Assembly (NCBI RefSeq): GCF_017355785.1
Contig: NZ_JAFEWE010000001.1
Coordinates: 965,332-1,029,331 of the forward strand
Reading direction: 5' to 3'
DNA: 64,000 nucleotides
Origin: Desertivirga arenae
GTDB lineage: Bacteria; Bacteroidota; Bacteroidia; Sphingobacteriales; Sphingobacteriaceae
Shown piece after piece: positions 20,503 through 30,869 of the stretch. The translations under genes and the position numbers were made by a program. Numbering within the stretch: the stretch's first letter is position 1; each line of letters opens with the position of its first letter. The notes beneath the pieces are model-generated. The model worked only from the letters and a program-made list of their open reading frames with translations, did not search any database and was not told where the DNA came from.

Positions 20503-22245
20503 CTAGTTATATCCTTTATTTTGGCCCAGTGCCGGTGCCCGGTTTAATTCATTTTGTGAAATAGGGAACAAGTAATTTTTCTCTGTAAATACTCTGTTCT
20601 CTACATTAAACCTTTCGAAATTGAACGTACCGTTTGCATTTTTGGTAATGCGCATCCCGGTTACAGGCTTATTAAAATAGGTCTCACCTTCTTTCCAGCG
20701 ACGAACATCAAAAAACCTATGCTCTTCAAAGCATAACTCTACACGTCTTTCATTACGTATTCTTGCTCTGATAGCTTCTTTGGTTGGGGCTACATAACCG
20801 TTCCCGGCAGGGTTGGTTGTTTGCAGTGCGGGCATTGCTACACCGGCTCTTGCCCTGATCTGGTTTATTGCGCCCAATACCTGAGTCATGGCTGCAACTC
20901 CCTGTGCTTCATTCAATGCCTCTGCATAGTTTAAAAGTGTTTCAGCATATCGGAAGAGGATCCATGGACGGCGGCGATTAACTACAGGGTTGCTATTCCA
21001 TGAAGCAGCCGGGTCCATAAACTTACGAAGGTAATAACCCGTTTTTGTGGCATTCACATTTACACCAATTCCGTCTTTTCCACCAATAAAAGTTTCAACT
21101 ACAGAGGCAGGAGTAGTTGTTTTATAGGTTTGTCCGTTGTACAGGATTGAAAATCCGAGCCTTGGATCTCGGTTTAAATAAGGATTTGCATCACTGTAAA
21201 CAGCCAATGGATCTGTTATTAATCGGCCAGTAGTTTTCATTTCAAAAGCATCAACAAGCTCTTGAGTAGGATTGGTGCGCCCAAGTCCTCCCTCATAACT
21301 TACCGGCGCATTTTGCCTGTCAAACTCGGCTGCATTGTAGGTCTGGGTTGCAAAGATAACTTCATCATTGTACTGATTTGCAGCAGTATTCCACATCCAG
21401 AGATTGCCGTAACTACTAAAGATCTTGTGTTTGTTTAAATCCATAATTGCCTTAGCAACATCTGCTGCCTTTTGCCACTTAGTTTGATCTCCGGATGGAT
21501 TATACAAAGGACTTGCTGCGTATAACAATATCCTTGATTTTAAAGCCATTGCCGCAGTTTGCGTAGCCCTACCGTAATTAGCTGTATTTGGATTATTATT
21601 AGGATCGCCAATCATCCAATCCTTTGTCCAGACCGGTAATCTTGCAATTGCTGAGTCACAGTCAAGGGTAATTTGCGCAACACATTCTTCGAAAGAATTT
21701 CGTGGCAGGTTTAAATTTTCATCCGGACTCAACTCTCTGGTTATGATAACAGCACTTCCGTATCTCTTTACGAGCTCAAACAGGAAGAAAGCTCTGAGAA
21801 AAAAGGCCTGCCCGCGCATTCTTTTAACATCCTCATCATAGCTGAGGCCATTCATAGGAACAATGTTAGCAGTCTTGATTTTTTCAAGAAAAATATTAGT
21901 CTTACGAATTCCGCTATACATATCAGTCCAAACATCATCAACTGTTCTAACCGGTCCCCAGGTGCCATTGTTAAAAATACTGATATCACTATTTGGATTT
22001 GAACTCACGGCTTCGTCTGATGCATCTGCCAACAGAGACCATTCACCCAATACATTGAACCTATGTTCTACATGTGAATAAATATTATTCAGATAGTTCC
22101 GCGACCAGTCAGCGTGATTCCAGAATTGTTCTTCAGTTACATCACCGTCCGCAGGAATAGTTCCATCCTGCAGAAAGTCATCTTTACAGGAAACTCCCAG
22201 AATTCCGACTACAAGTAAAAGAGTATAAAATATCTTCGTTTTCAT
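20503..22245 (-). CDS. SusD-like lipoprotein (second tandem pair)
   Basis: A 580-residue SusD/RagB-family lipoprotein with signal LLLVVGILGVSCKDDF (lipid Cys near residue 20). Typical features are MRGQAFFLRAFFLFELVKRYGSAV, the loop region AASPLYNP and a C-terminal IRNERRVELCFEEHRFFDVRRWK. It sits 17 bp after its SusC partner, whose start is at 25313, and ends 63 bp before the GH3 start. It pairs with the 22263-25313 transporter and is clearly different from the SusD at 25343-27097, so the two pairs probably bind different oligomers or work in sequence. Confidence 0.95.
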   Translation of the reverse strand: MKTKIFYTLLLVVGILGVSCKDDFLQDGTIPADGDVTEEQFWNHADWSRNYLNNIYSHVEHRFNVLGEWSLLADASDEAVSSNPNSDISIFNNGTWGPVRTVDDVWTDMYSGIRKTNIFLEKIKTANIVPMNGLSYDEDVKRMRGQAFFLRAFFLFELVKRYGSAVIITRELSPDENLNLPRNSFEECVAQITLDCDSAIARLPVWTKDWMIGDPNNNPNTANYGRATQTAAMALKSRILLYAASPLYNPSGDQTKWQKAADVAKAIMDLNKHKIFSSYGNLWMWNTAANQYNDEVIFATQTYNAAEFDRQNAPVSYEGGLGRTNPTQELVDAFEMKTTGRLITDPLAVYSDANPYLNRDPRLGFSILYNGQTYKTTTPASVVETFIGGKDGIGVNVNATKTGYYLRKFMDPAASWNSNPVVNRRRPWILFRYAETLLNYAEALNEAQGVAAMTQVLGAINQIRARAGVAMPALQTTNPAGNGYVAPTKEAIRARIRNERRVELCFEEHRFFDVRRWKEGETYFNKPVTGMRITKNANGTFNFERFNVENRVFTEKNYLFPISQNELNRAPALGQNKGYN

Positions 22246-22262
22246 TTTTACAATCCTTAATA

Positions 22263-25200
22263 TTAAAACTTAACATTTAAGCCCATCGAGTAGATGCGCA
22301 TGTAGGGGTAAGTAGAATATCCGGCATCGGGTAATTCAGGATCTAAATCCAGCCCTTTCAGCTTGTCAAAAGTCAGCAGATTCAAACCGCTTATAAAAAA
22401 TCTGCAAGTAGACAATTTTATCCTGCTTGTCAGAGAGGCTGGCAAGGTATAACCCAGCTCTGCATTCTTCAGTCGCAAATAATCGCCCGAACGAAGCCAG
22501 AAATCCGAATTTTGAGTATTATTATCACGGTCTCCGATTGCTAAACGAGGATATTCAGCTATTCCCGCAGTTTCCGGTGTCCAGCGATTTACACTAAACT
22601 GATTAACATAACCTGTGTTGTTACTACCCGCGTTAACTAAGTCTTTAATTGAAATAGTCCGTCCTTCAGTACCTTGAAACAGGAAGGAAATATCAAAACT
22701 TTTGTAGGATGCATTAGCGCCAAAACCAAAGAAAGCTTTCGGTACGAAATTGTAATCAGTTACAGAAAAGTCAAGATTATCAATTACGTTATCACCGTTG
22801 ATGTCCTTGTAGCGGATATCCCCAGGCTTTACCGTTCTTGAAAATCGTTGCACAGGAGCCTTATCAATTTCTGCCTGGTTTTGGAAGATCCCGTCAGCCT
22901 TTAGGAAAGAGTTAACATAGGAGTTCCCCTGAATAACACTTGAAATAGCGTGCCCCTTTCTTTTCTGATAATCGGGTAAACCAGCACTCTCATTAATTGA
23001 AACAATTTTGCTCTTTGTATAAGTGTAATTACCAAACAGGCTCAGGTTTAAATTACCAATCTTCTTATTAATATTTATGTCGGCTTCAACTCCCCGATAT
23101 TCACCTTCGCCTTCATTTACATTTACTAAAGACTGTCCTAATATATTAGGTAGTAACGACCCTGTTAACAGGTCAGACCTATTTTCATAAAAGTAATCTG
23201 CCGAAAGTGATAGTGCTTGTTTGAATAACTGACTATCAAAACCTAAGCTTGCTTTTTTCACCTTCTCCCAAGTCAGATTCTCGTTTCCAAGTGTACGTTC
23301 TGTAGAACCATTAGCGCCGTTGAATCCTGTACCAAAATTGTATCCTGTACCACCTCTATTCCAGGTACTGTTGAAGGAAAACCTCCTTGAAAGTCCCAGA
23401 GCATCACTGCCCATCAACCCGTAACTTCCTCTTAACTTTAAATAATCAAGGAAAGAAGCCGATTTCATAAAGTTTTCATCCGACACTATCCAGCCAGCAG
23501 AGAATGCTGGAAAGAAACCGTATCGCTTACCCGGCTTAAAATTCTCTGATCCGTAATAAGAACCTATAAGGTCAATGAAGTAACGTTGTTTATATCCGTA
23601 GGTTAGCCGGTTAGAAATTCCTTCTCTTTTTTCATCCAGGGCGAGGAATGTTGTAGCAACAGTTCGGTTAAACCTGTTTGAGAAGTTAAAACTGTGATCT
23701 CCAAAGCTTTTATCATAATCAAACCCAATCCATAGCTCATTATTCCTAAAATTTTCCCTGAATTCATTTGCTGAATAGTTAGCTACAGTTGCATTCCCAA
23801 AACGTGCATAGCTACCATTATCATTTCTTTGATATACCTCATAGGTTTGAGTAAAACCATGTCTGAACAATCCTCTAACATCGTAGGAGTATAAGGCATT
23901 TAAACTTAATCCATCAATTATAGAACCCAGTTTCTGACGCACGTTAATGGTTGCGAGCATATTTCTACCCACATCTGTACTCACACCTCCAGCCTGAAGC
24001 ATTGCCAGGGGGTTATTCGACTGAAAATTGGAAGTCCCACCGTAAGTACCGTCTTCATTCAATACGGGAAAGGCATTTGCCGGAGTACTATAAATAGCAG
24101 AAAGGATGCTTGATGTCCCTACTCTCGGGAATCTGAGGTTTGTGATCCGTCCGCCTACATCTAAACTAACATCCAACGACTTATTTACATGCAGATCCAG
24201 ATTAGTTCTCAAATTATAACGCTTAAAGTTTGTATTGGCATCATACAAGGGGTTCTCTGCGCCTTGATAAAAACCAGCCTGGTTAAGGTAGCTTATCATG
24301 GTATAGTACTTGATAAAGGCGTTTCCTCCGCTTACCGTTCCAATATATCGTTGAACTGGGGTAATGTCTTTTGTAAAACGGTCTACAAAATTGTTATTAG
24401 GATATAAATAGGGGTTAGAAGATGGATCCCTATAGGCAGCAAGTGTAGCATCGCTATAAGTTGGACTACTACCGCTGTTGATCTGGGCCTCATTATAAAG
24501 GCTTGCAAATGTATAAGAATCAAGTGGCTGAGCTATTTGCATAGGTGTTTGCCAGCCGTTCTGAGCATCTACAGTAACCCTGGTTTGAGTAGCAGAACCA
24601 CGTTTGGTTTTAACATAGATAATACCATTGGCTCCGTACATTCCATACCATGACAATGACGCTGCATCCTTCAAAACACTAATACTTTCAATTTCATTAG
24701 GATCCATTGCTTCAAAAGCACGTGCAACCCCGTCCACAAGAACAAGCGGCTCCTGATTATTATTATAGGAAGAACGACCACGGATCATAAATGAAGAGAC
24801 ATCATAGCCAGGCTGTTGCGACCCATTCTGATAGATGTATAAACCTGACACACGACCCGAAAGAACCGTATTTAGTGATGATGAAGGAAGTTGAGGTAGC
24901 TGATCTCCATCAATCGAACTAATGGTGGCACTTACCTGCCTTTTCTTCCGGACTCCAAAGGGGATGTAAACATTATCCTGATCTCCGGCATACAAAAGTG
25001 AACGTTCAAGGATAATTGTTGCATCTTTAAGTTCAGCCGCCGGCTTTATTAAAGTACGATATCCTGCTAATTGAAAAACAATGGCATCACTTGAAGTACA
25101 GGTGATAGCGAAAAGCCCCTCCGCTCCTGTATTTAAACTCTTGGATTTTGATTCTTGCACAGAAATATTCACTCCTGCGAGAGGCCTCTTATTTTGATCT

Positions 25201-25313
25201 ACCACTACCCCATTTATAGTAATGTTTTGATCAGGCTTCTGTGCAAATATTGATACGGATCCTGCCAGAATAAATAGCAGGAGCATTAAAAATCTTTTTA
25301 GATTAAGTCTCAT
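22263..25313 (-). CDS. SusC-like TonB-dependent transporter (second tandem pair)
   Basis: A SusC-family transporter of about 1016 residues. I take the ATG at 25313 because it begins a good signal peptide (FLMLLLFILAGSVSIFAQ) and avoids overlap with the upstream SusD; the frame opens further at 25352. It has a carboxypeptidase-like domain (ITINGVVVDQNKRPLAGVNI), a plug (PLVLVDGVARAFEAMDP) and a barrel ending in LNVKF. Oddly, the usual EVVVVGYG TonB-box region is replaced by DNVYIPFGVRKKRQVSA, so the TonB contact site differs from that of the other two SusC proteins here. It lies third in the SusC-SusD-SusC-SusD-GH3 operon. Confidence 0.94.
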   Translation of the reverse strand: MRLNLKRFLMLLLFILAGSVSIFAQKPDQNITINGVVVDQNKRPLAGVNISVQESKSKSLNTGAEGLFAITCTSSDAIVFQLAGYRTLIKPAAELKDATIILERSLLYAGDQDNVYIPFGVRKKRQVSATISSIDGDQLPQLPSSSLNTVLSGRVSGLYIYQNGSQQPGYDVSSFMIRGRSSYNNNQEPLVLVDGVARAFEAMDPNEIESISVLKDAASLSWYGMYGANGIIYVKTKRGSATQTRVTVDAQNGWQTPMQIAQPLDSYTFASLYNEAQINSGSSPTYSDATLAAYRDPSSNPYLYPNNNFVDRFTKDITPVQRYIGTVSGGNAFIKYYTMISYLNQAGFYQGAENPLYDANTNFKRYNLRTNLDLHVNKSLDVSLDVGGRITNLRFPRVGTSSILSAIYSTPANAFPVLNEDGTYGGTSNFQSNNPLAMLQAGGVSTDVGRNMLATINVRQKLGSIIDGLSLNALYSYDVRGLFRHGFTQTYEVYQRNDNGSYARFGNATVANYSANEFRENFRNNELWIGFDYDKSFGDHSFNFSNRFNRTVATTFLALDEKREGISNRLTYGYKQRYFIDLIGSYYGSENFKPGKRYGFFPAFSAGWIVSDENFMKSASFLDYLKLRGSYGLMGSDALGLSRRFSFNSTWNRGGTGYNFGTGFNGANGSTERTLGNENLTWEKVKKASLGFDSQLFKQALSLSADYFYENRSDLLTGSLLPNILGQSLVNVNEGEGEYRGVEADININKKIGNLNLSLFGNYTYTKSKIVSINESAGLPDYQKRKGHAISSVIQGNSYVNSFLKADGIFQNQAEIDKAPVQRFSRTVKPGDIRYKDINGDNVIDNLDFSVTDYNFVPKAFFGFGANASYKSFDISFLFQGTEGRTISIKDLVNAGSNNTGYVNQFSVNRWTPETAGIAEYPRLAIGDRDNNTQNSDFWLRSGDYLRLKNAELGYTLPASLTSRIKLSTCRFFISGLNLLTFDKLKGLDLDPELPDAGYSTYPYMRIYSMGLNVKF

Positions 25314-25342
25314 AAAGAATGTTGATCTAATTATATGAATTA

Positions 25343-27097
25343 TTACTCCCACCCAGGATTTTGCTTAAGGATACCTTTACTTTTATAGATCTCCGTTCTC
25401 GGAACAGGGTACCGGTGTTGTCTGTCTTCAAAAATCTTCTGAAAAGCATCCCCTAACAGGGCTTTCGTATAAGTAAAGGATCCATTTGCATTCTTTACCA
25501 CATCCATTCTATACATGGGTGTATTTATAGTTTCGACACCAATTTTCCAGCGCATGATATCGTACCAGCGATGGTCTTCGAAAGCAAGCTCTATAGCTCT
25601 TTCATGCCTGATCCTGGATCTAAAGGCTTCCTGAGTTCTTTCAACATATCCAACGCCCGCAGGATTATCTGTCTGAAGAGCTGGCATATTTACTCGTGCT
25701 CTTATCTGGTTTACAGCACCCAGAATACTATTTTTGGAAAGATCAGATCCGGGGCCTTCTGCCTCATTCAAAGCCTCTGCATAATTCAATAGTATTTCAG
25801 CGTAGCGGAAGTAGATATAATTTAAGAGGGTTTGAGTACCACCATTGGTTGAATAAACTTCGGGCCAGTATTTCTTACAATAGTAGCTTGTAGCCGTGAA
25901 CTTGATATCGGTACCAGCGTCCTTTCCATAAGTGGTTTGCTCTTTGCCGTTCACAACGGTAGTTTGGCGCCAGGTTTCAATTTTCTTACCCTGCCAGTCT
26001 GCATTATTATATAATATATTCGCATAGAATCGTGGGTCTCGGCCAGTATATGGAGACTGTGCGTTATAACCAGATCCAGTCTCGGCGGGCAGTTTTGCAG
26101 TTGCTGCCATCTCATACATATCCACATGATTCTGGGTTGGATTCATCTGTCCTTGTTGCCCGCCCGATGCTGGAGACATAGAGAAGTCTTGAAACATACC
26201 TGCAATAGGACGGTTTCCTCTCACCTTAATCATTATATATTCAGGAGATTCAGGAACATTTAATATATTACTATAACTAGCCTGTAAGGAATACCAGCCC
26301 TTGTCTATAAGTCCTTTTGCTGAATCTGCAGCTAATTTCCACTTAGCTTTATCGTTAGTAGGATTGTTTACAGGACTTGCAGCATATAACAGCACTCTTG
26401 ACACCAGTGCTGAAGCCGCTCCTTTGGTAGCTCGTCCATAATTTGATGAACCATACTCCGGATCGGTATCCATTCCCAACTCGTTTACAGCTAGCTTTAA
26501 ATCAGAAAGAATAAAGTTAACGGTCTCCTCCACCGTCGCCCTCGGCAGGTCCACATCATCATTTACAGTGTAAACCTTGTCCATAAGGGGCACTCCACCA
26601 AAGCGTTTAAGTAATTCAAAATAGCACAAAGCTCTTACAAAATGCATCTCTCCTCTTACCCTTTTAGGCCTAAAAATCCCCTGCTGCTCTGCTGTTTGTT
26701 GAGGGACCTTATCGATATTTTCAAGCATTTTATTAGCTATAGCTATTCCCTGGTACGACCTTTCCCAAACGTCACGTATATCATTAAGGGAGGCAGCTAC
26801 AGCATGATCGTGATAGCGACCTTTATTTAGTGTAACTACTGTATTTTCTGAATTTCCGCTTACCGCTTCATCTGAGGCCTGAGATGTAGCTCCACGGTAG
26901 GCATTAAATCGTACATAGTCATTGATGAGATAGTTGTATGCTTCATCTGCATATCTGGCAGCCTGAACAGCATCTCCAAATACCTTTTCATCATTCAGCT
27001 CAATTCCAGGGGCCCTATTAAGAAAATCTTTTTTGCAGGCTCCCTGTATTAAAGCTAGAGACAAAAGAGCTGCTATATATCTTTTACCAAAAATCAT
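25343..27097 (-). CDS. SusD-like lipoprotein (first tandem pair)
   Basis: A 584-residue SusD-family lipoprotein with signal LLSLALIQGACKKDF (lipid Cys near residue 20). Core signatures include MHFVRALCYFELLKRFGGVPLM, AASPVNNP and IRHERAIELAFEDHRWYDIMRWK. It begins 1 bp after the stop codon of its SusC partner, showing tight co-transcription and probably translational coupling. The next gene (second SusC) starts 29 bp downstream. Function: surface capture of oligosaccharide and lid of the SusC barrel. Confidence 0.95.
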   Translation of the reverse strand: MIFGKRYIAALLSLALIQGACKKDFLNRAPGIELNDEKVFGDAVQAARYADEAYNYLINDYVRFNAYRGATSQASDEAVSGNSENTVVTLNKGRYHDHAVAASLNDIRDVWERSYQGIAIANKMLENIDKVPQQTAEQQGIFRPKRVRGEMHFVRALCYFELLKRFGGVPLMDKVYTVNDDVDLPRATVEETVNFILSDLKLAVNELGMDTDPEYGSSNYGRATKGAASALVSRVLLYAASPVNNPTNDKAKWKLAADSAKGLIDKGWYSLQASYSNILNVPESPEYIMIKVRGNRPIAGMFQDFSMSPASGGQQGQMNPTQNHVDMYEMAATAKLPAETGSGYNAQSPYTGRDPRFYANILYNNADWQGKKIETWRQTTVVNGKEQTTYGKDAGTDIKFTATSYYCKKYWPEVYSTNGGTQTLLNYIYFRYAEILLNYAEALNEAEGPGSDLSKNSILGAVNQIRARVNMPALQTDNPAGVGYVERTQEAFRSRIRHERAIELAFEDHRWYDIMRWKIGVETINTPMYRMDVVKNANGSFTYTKALLGDAFQKIFEDRQHRYPVPRTEIYKSKGILKQNPGWE

Positions 27098-27098
27098 C

Positions 27099-30000
27099 CT
27101 ATTGAAGATTAATATTTAAACCTAGATTATACACTCGTGAAGAAGGGTAAAGTGCCTGTAGTGGGAAGGCCTGATTTACCGTATTTAAATTCTCAGGATC
27201 CACATACATTCTGAACTTTGTCCATGTGTACAAATTCTGCCCGTTTGCGAATATTCTTATACCTCTGATCTTCATCCTGTCTGTCCATCTGGATGGTACA
27301 GTCCACGCTAGTTCGACATTCCTTATTTTCAGGTAAGCTGAATTTTGAAGGATAAAATCATTAAGAGCATAGTTTAAACCCGTATAGCCTCTGGAATGGA
27401 GTGCAGGCCAGGTAGCAGTAGACGCAGTTTCAGGAGTCCAACGTTCCAGTTGAACGGGATACATTTGCTGACCATTATTTTGCTCGTTCAGGATTAGATT
27501 TGAACTTACATGGGCTGCTCCCTGAAATAAAACAGATAGTGATACCCCTTTCCAGGAAGCCCTTGGTGTAAAGCTGTATATATATTCCGGATTACTCGAG
27601 TAGCCAATAGGTTGTCTGTCTTCAGACGTAATAACTCCATCGCCATCCAGATCTTTGAATTTAAGATCACCCGGAATTATACTTTGTCCGGGGACAGCTC
27701 CCTGAGGTTTTACCGAATTATTAATATCCTCAATGGAAGTATAAAAACCATCAGTTACGTAACCAATAAATTGATTAACCGGCTTTCCCTCTACTTTTAA
27801 TCTATCCGGTGTCCCCTCTGGTTCATCAAAATTTCGTACCACATTTTTCGCAAAAGACAATTGACCATTAATACCTAATGTTAACTCCCCTGTCTTTCTT
27901 TCGTAGTCCAATTCCACCTCATATCCCTTGTTATAGACCTCGCCATTATTCAGCAGTGGATATTTGTGACCGAATGAAAGTAGGCCTCTCTTAGCCTCGA
28001 TAAGGATATTTTTTCTTGCCTCATCGAAGATATCGACATTAAATTTCAAAGCACCCTCGAAGAACCGGCTTTCCAAACCAATATTTCGCTTGGTGCTTCT
28101 TTCCCATGTCAATAGCTCATTACCAATATTGTCTGGCGAAATCCAGGTGATTGGATAATTGGTTGGCGACTGAGGCGAACCAAATTGAACCGAGTTGCCT
28201 GGTCCACCAAAATTAGTTCCACCATTCGTGTAACTTGTTAGAAACAAAAATCTTCTACCGCCTATATTATCGCTACCTACCTGTCCATAACTTCCCCTAA
28301 CCTTTAAATAGCTGAGCCATTCAACCTTCTTCATAAAAGGCTCATTAGTTAGTGTCCAACCAAATGATCCGGCAGGGAAGAAACCGTACTGACGGCCTTT
28401 CATAAAGTTTTCGGAACCGTTATACGAAGCATTGAACTCGAAATAGTACTTATCTGCGTAGTTATAGGTGATCCGATTAACGAGGCCTTGCATAGCCCTT
28501 GGTGGAGACTGAAAGATATCAGCACCTGTATTAGTTCTCAAAAGCTGCCTTGTGCCCAATAGCAATGCAGTAAGACTATGCTTTTTAATACTCTTTTCAT
28601 AGTTAAAGCCTACTTGCAAATTGGAATTGATATCCCCTGAAATAGGTGTGTAATCATTGGTTACGATTGCACCCAAAGGCTCATCACGCTGCCGTGTATC
28701 GGTTGATAAGCTGATTTGGCCCGTGCGACGGTCCCACCGGTAAGCGGCCCAGTTAGCATTCCTTCTTGCAGTATTAAGATAATAGGCATCATAACCGAAG
28801 TTTGTCTTAAAGGAAAGACCTCTGGTTACTTTATCCAGCTTCCAGTTAATATTAAACGTACTTTCGATGGCGTTGCGGGTATCTGTCCTTGTACCGAATC
28901 TTGTAAGCACTGCATATGGATTCCAGATATTAGTTCCTACATCTGCATTTTGAGCAATTCTTCCGTCCGGAAGAGTTACAGGAAATGCATAAGAAGGTGT
29001 TTGCAGGATCCTTGAGATCATTCCTTCCATAGTATCATAGGAAAAGGCTGAACTTGAACGCAATCCTGAGGGTTGGTAACGTTTATCAAAACGGCCACCT
29101 AACTTTATACCAAAAGTTATATCCTTACTTAGATTAAAATCTAGATTAGACCGGAAATTATATCTATTGTAATTCGGAACTGTATTGATTCCATAGGGAG
29201 AATCAAACTTTTTGAAAATACCATCCTGAAATAAATACCCTGCAGATACGAAGTACTTGGCAATTTTAGTCCCCCCGCTTATATTCACATTATGTTGGGT
29301 TTGCGGATAGTATTTACGTGTTAAATAATCAAACCATTGTACATCCGGGTATCCGTAGGGATCAGATCCGTCCTTAAACTTCTGAAGTTCTTCGTCTGTA
29401 AATGGAGCTGCTTTCTGGTCATTAACATAAGCTTCGTTAAGAAGAGATGCATTGTTGTAAGCATCCAAACCGCGCGGAATTCCGGTATAAGTTTGCAGAC
29501 TCACATTGCCTGTATAAGAAACGCGGGGAGTACCTATTTTTCCTCCCTTTGTTGTGATAACAATTACACCATTGGCTCCGCGTATACCGTAAACTGCCGT
29601 TGAGGATGCATCTTTAAGAATGGAGATGGTTTCAATTTCATTAGGATCAATATCGCCAAAACCAGGTCGTTCAATTCCGTCAACAACCACTATCGCATTT
29701 GAATTTCCAGTAGTTGCAATACCACGGATGCGTAAAGTTGCTGCATCTGCGCCAGGTTGACCACTGGTTTGAATTGCTTGCAAGCCGGGAAGTTTTCCAA
29801 TAAGACTATTAGTTGGGTTTGCAGTTGGTGATTTTAATATTTCCTGACTGTTAATACTGGAAATAGCTCCTGTTAGGGTAGCCTTCTTTTGCGTACCGTA
29901 CCCAACAACTACCACTTCTTCCAGATCCGTTGTATTATCGGTTAATTTTACATCGATCACTGTCTTTGCGCCAACAGCTACTTCTTGTGATTTAAAGCCA

Positions 30001-30284
30001 ATAAAGCTGAAAACCACAACATTAGAAGGCGTAGCCCCCCTCAACGTAAATTTCCCATTTAAATCGGTAGTTGCTCCAGTCTGTGCGCCTTTAACCTTCA
30101 CACTAACACCTGGAAGCGGTTCTCCTTTTGAATCTGTAACAGTACCGGTTACTACGCTCTGAGCTAAAGCTGAAAGCATAAAACCAATGGTAAATAAAAA
30201 CAGCAAAACAAAGGATTTTAACTGTTTGATATACCTGAACTTATTATCAAATTCTTTTCCCGGAGAATAGTAAAGTTTGTCCAT
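27099..30284 (-). CDS. SusC-like TonB-dependent transporter (first tandem pair)
   Basis: A SusC-family protein of about 1061 residues, first gene of the five-gene operon. The ATG at 30284 is preferred over one at 30317, since it leads into KQLKSFVLLFLFTIGFMLSALAQ, a signal peptide with an extended basic N-region. It has a carboxypeptidase-like domain (VVTGTVTDSKGEPLPGVSV), a classical TonB box (LEEVVVVGYGTQ), a plug with IVVVDGIERPGFGDIDPNEI and a barrel ending in LNINL. The promoter at 30497-30529 and operator-like sites at 30538-30579 and 30655-30668 lie upstream, directly behind the 7TM-DISM regulator gene, which suggests control by that regulator. Confidence 0.95.
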   Translation of the reverse strand: MDKLYYSPGKEFDNKFRYIKQLKSFVLLFLFTIGFMLSALAQSVVTGTVTDSKGEPLPGVSVKVKGAQTGATTDLNGKFTLRGATPSNVVVFSFIGFKSQEVAVGAKTVIDVKLTDNTTDLEEVVVVGYGTQKKATLTGAISSINSQEILKSPTANPTNSLIGKLPGLQAIQTSGQPGADAATLRIRGIATTGNSNAIVVVDGIERPGFGDIDPNEIETISILKDASSTAVYGIRGANGVIVITTKGGKIGTPRVSYTGNVSLQTYTGIPRGLDAYNNASLLNEAYVNDQKAAPFTDEELQKFKDGSDPYGYPDVQWFDYLTRKYYPQTQHNVNISGGTKIAKYFVSAGYLFQDGIFKKFDSPYGINTVPNYNRYNFRSNLDFNLSKDITFGIKLGGRFDKRYQPSGLRSSSAFSYDTMEGMISRILQTPSYAFPVTLPDGRIAQNADVGTNIWNPYAVLTRFGTRTDTRNAIESTFNINWKLDKVTRGLSFKTNFGYDAYYLNTARRNANWAAYRWDRRTGQISLSTDTRQRDEPLGAIVTNDYTPISGDINSNLQVGFNYEKSIKKHSLTALLLGTRQLLRTNTGADIFQSPPRAMQGLVNRITYNYADKYYFEFNASYNGSENFMKGRQYGFFPAGSFGWTLTNEPFMKKVEWLSYLKVRGSYGQVGSDNIGGRRFLFLTSYTNGGTNFGGPGNSVQFGSPQSPTNYPITWISPDNIGNELLTWERSTKRNIGLESRFFEGALKFNVDIFDEARKNILIEAKRGLLSFGHKYPLLNNGEVYNKGYEVELDYERKTGELTLGINGQLSFAKNVVRNFDEPEGTPDRLKVEGKPVNQFIGYVTDGFYTSIEDINNSVKPQGAVPGQSIIPGDLKFKDLDGDGVITSEDRQPIGYSSNPEYIYSFTPRASWKGVSLSVLFQGAAHVSSNLILNEQNNGQQMYPVQLERWTPETASTATWPALHSRGYTGLNYALNDFILQNSAYLKIRNVELAWTVPSRWTDRMKIRGIRIFANGQNLYTWTKFRMYVDPENLNTVNQAFPLQALYPSSRVYNLGLNINLQ

Positions 30285-30496
30285 GTAATTATAATTTTTT
30301 TTGCACCGGACCGTCAATTAATAGAAAGCCAACTCTTTAGTATTAATGGTTCAGTACGGTTGATAATTGGTTTGAATAAGTGTGTTAACTTCTTTGAAGC
30401 ATGCAACCTTGTTGCGCTCTTCACCCTCTTTATTCCTTCTACTTTAGGTAATCCTCATTTTGAATAAATGCTTGTTCTAAACTCTAATTGGTGCTG

Positions 30497-30529
30497 TAAA
30501 GTTAAAGGGTTTTAATTTAAAAAAACAAG
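30497..30529 (-). promoter_or_regulatory. Candidate promoter of the tandem SusCD operon
   Basis: On the minus strand TTG (30528-30526) is followed after 21 bp by TAACTTTA (30504-30497), the same boxes and spacing as the GH2 operon promoter. The predicted leader is about 205 nt long, with no clear hairpin noticed in it. Confidence 0.55.
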
Positions 30530-30537
30530 ATAAGTTC

Positions 30538-30579
30538 CTGATAAATAGATACTTACAAAGTAATTGATACGCTTTACTA
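30538..30579 (-). promoter_or_regulatory. Proposed PUL operator, site c (tandem SusCD operon)
   Basis: The minus strand reads TAGTAAAGCGTATCA, then ATTACTTTGTAAGTAT, then CTATTTATCAG. Site e (37676-37635) matches it through the core, TTTGTAAGT and the final CAG with identical spacing. It lies immediately upstream of the -33 element, about 10 bp closer to the -7 box than sites a and b. Confidence 0.48.
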
Positions 30580-30809
30580 ACGGGTAACATTTACTGTTAA
30601 TACTTGATTTTGAGCAACAAATACCAGATATAGGTTAATAGCGTGGAGTGTAGCGATACGCTTAGATAACACTAAAGAATTTTCAATTATTTTTAACTGT
30701 TTCCGGGACACTGCTACCCTAACTAAAGATTAGTATGAAAAGAACAGAAAACGCGCCTAATTGAGTACGAGAGAGACCCTTTTTTTCTTTTACTAATGAG
30801 AAAAATAAA

Positions 30810-30832
30810 GCCCGGGACAGAAAATCCAGGGC
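30810..30832 (-). terminator. Terminator after the 7TM-DISM regulator gene
   Basis: GCCCgGGA pairs with TCCaGGGC around a 7-nt loop (one mismatch), followed on the minus strand by TTTATTTTT. It lies 37 bp past the stop codon of the regulator gene and separates it from the SusCD operon downstream. Confidence 0.7.
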
Positions 30833-30869
30833 CTGTAAAGTGGAAATAACATTAAAATTCGAAGCTTTA

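Larger units (their letters stand above)
30285..30869 (-). promoter_or_regulatory. Control region of the tandem SusCD operon
   Basis: This 585-bp gene-free stretch holds, from right to left, the terminator of the 7TM regulator gene (30810-30832), a second GATACGCTTAGAT core (site d, 30655-30667), operator site c, the promoter, and a leader of about 200 nt. No small reading frame or structured RNA is evident. Confidence 0.5.
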
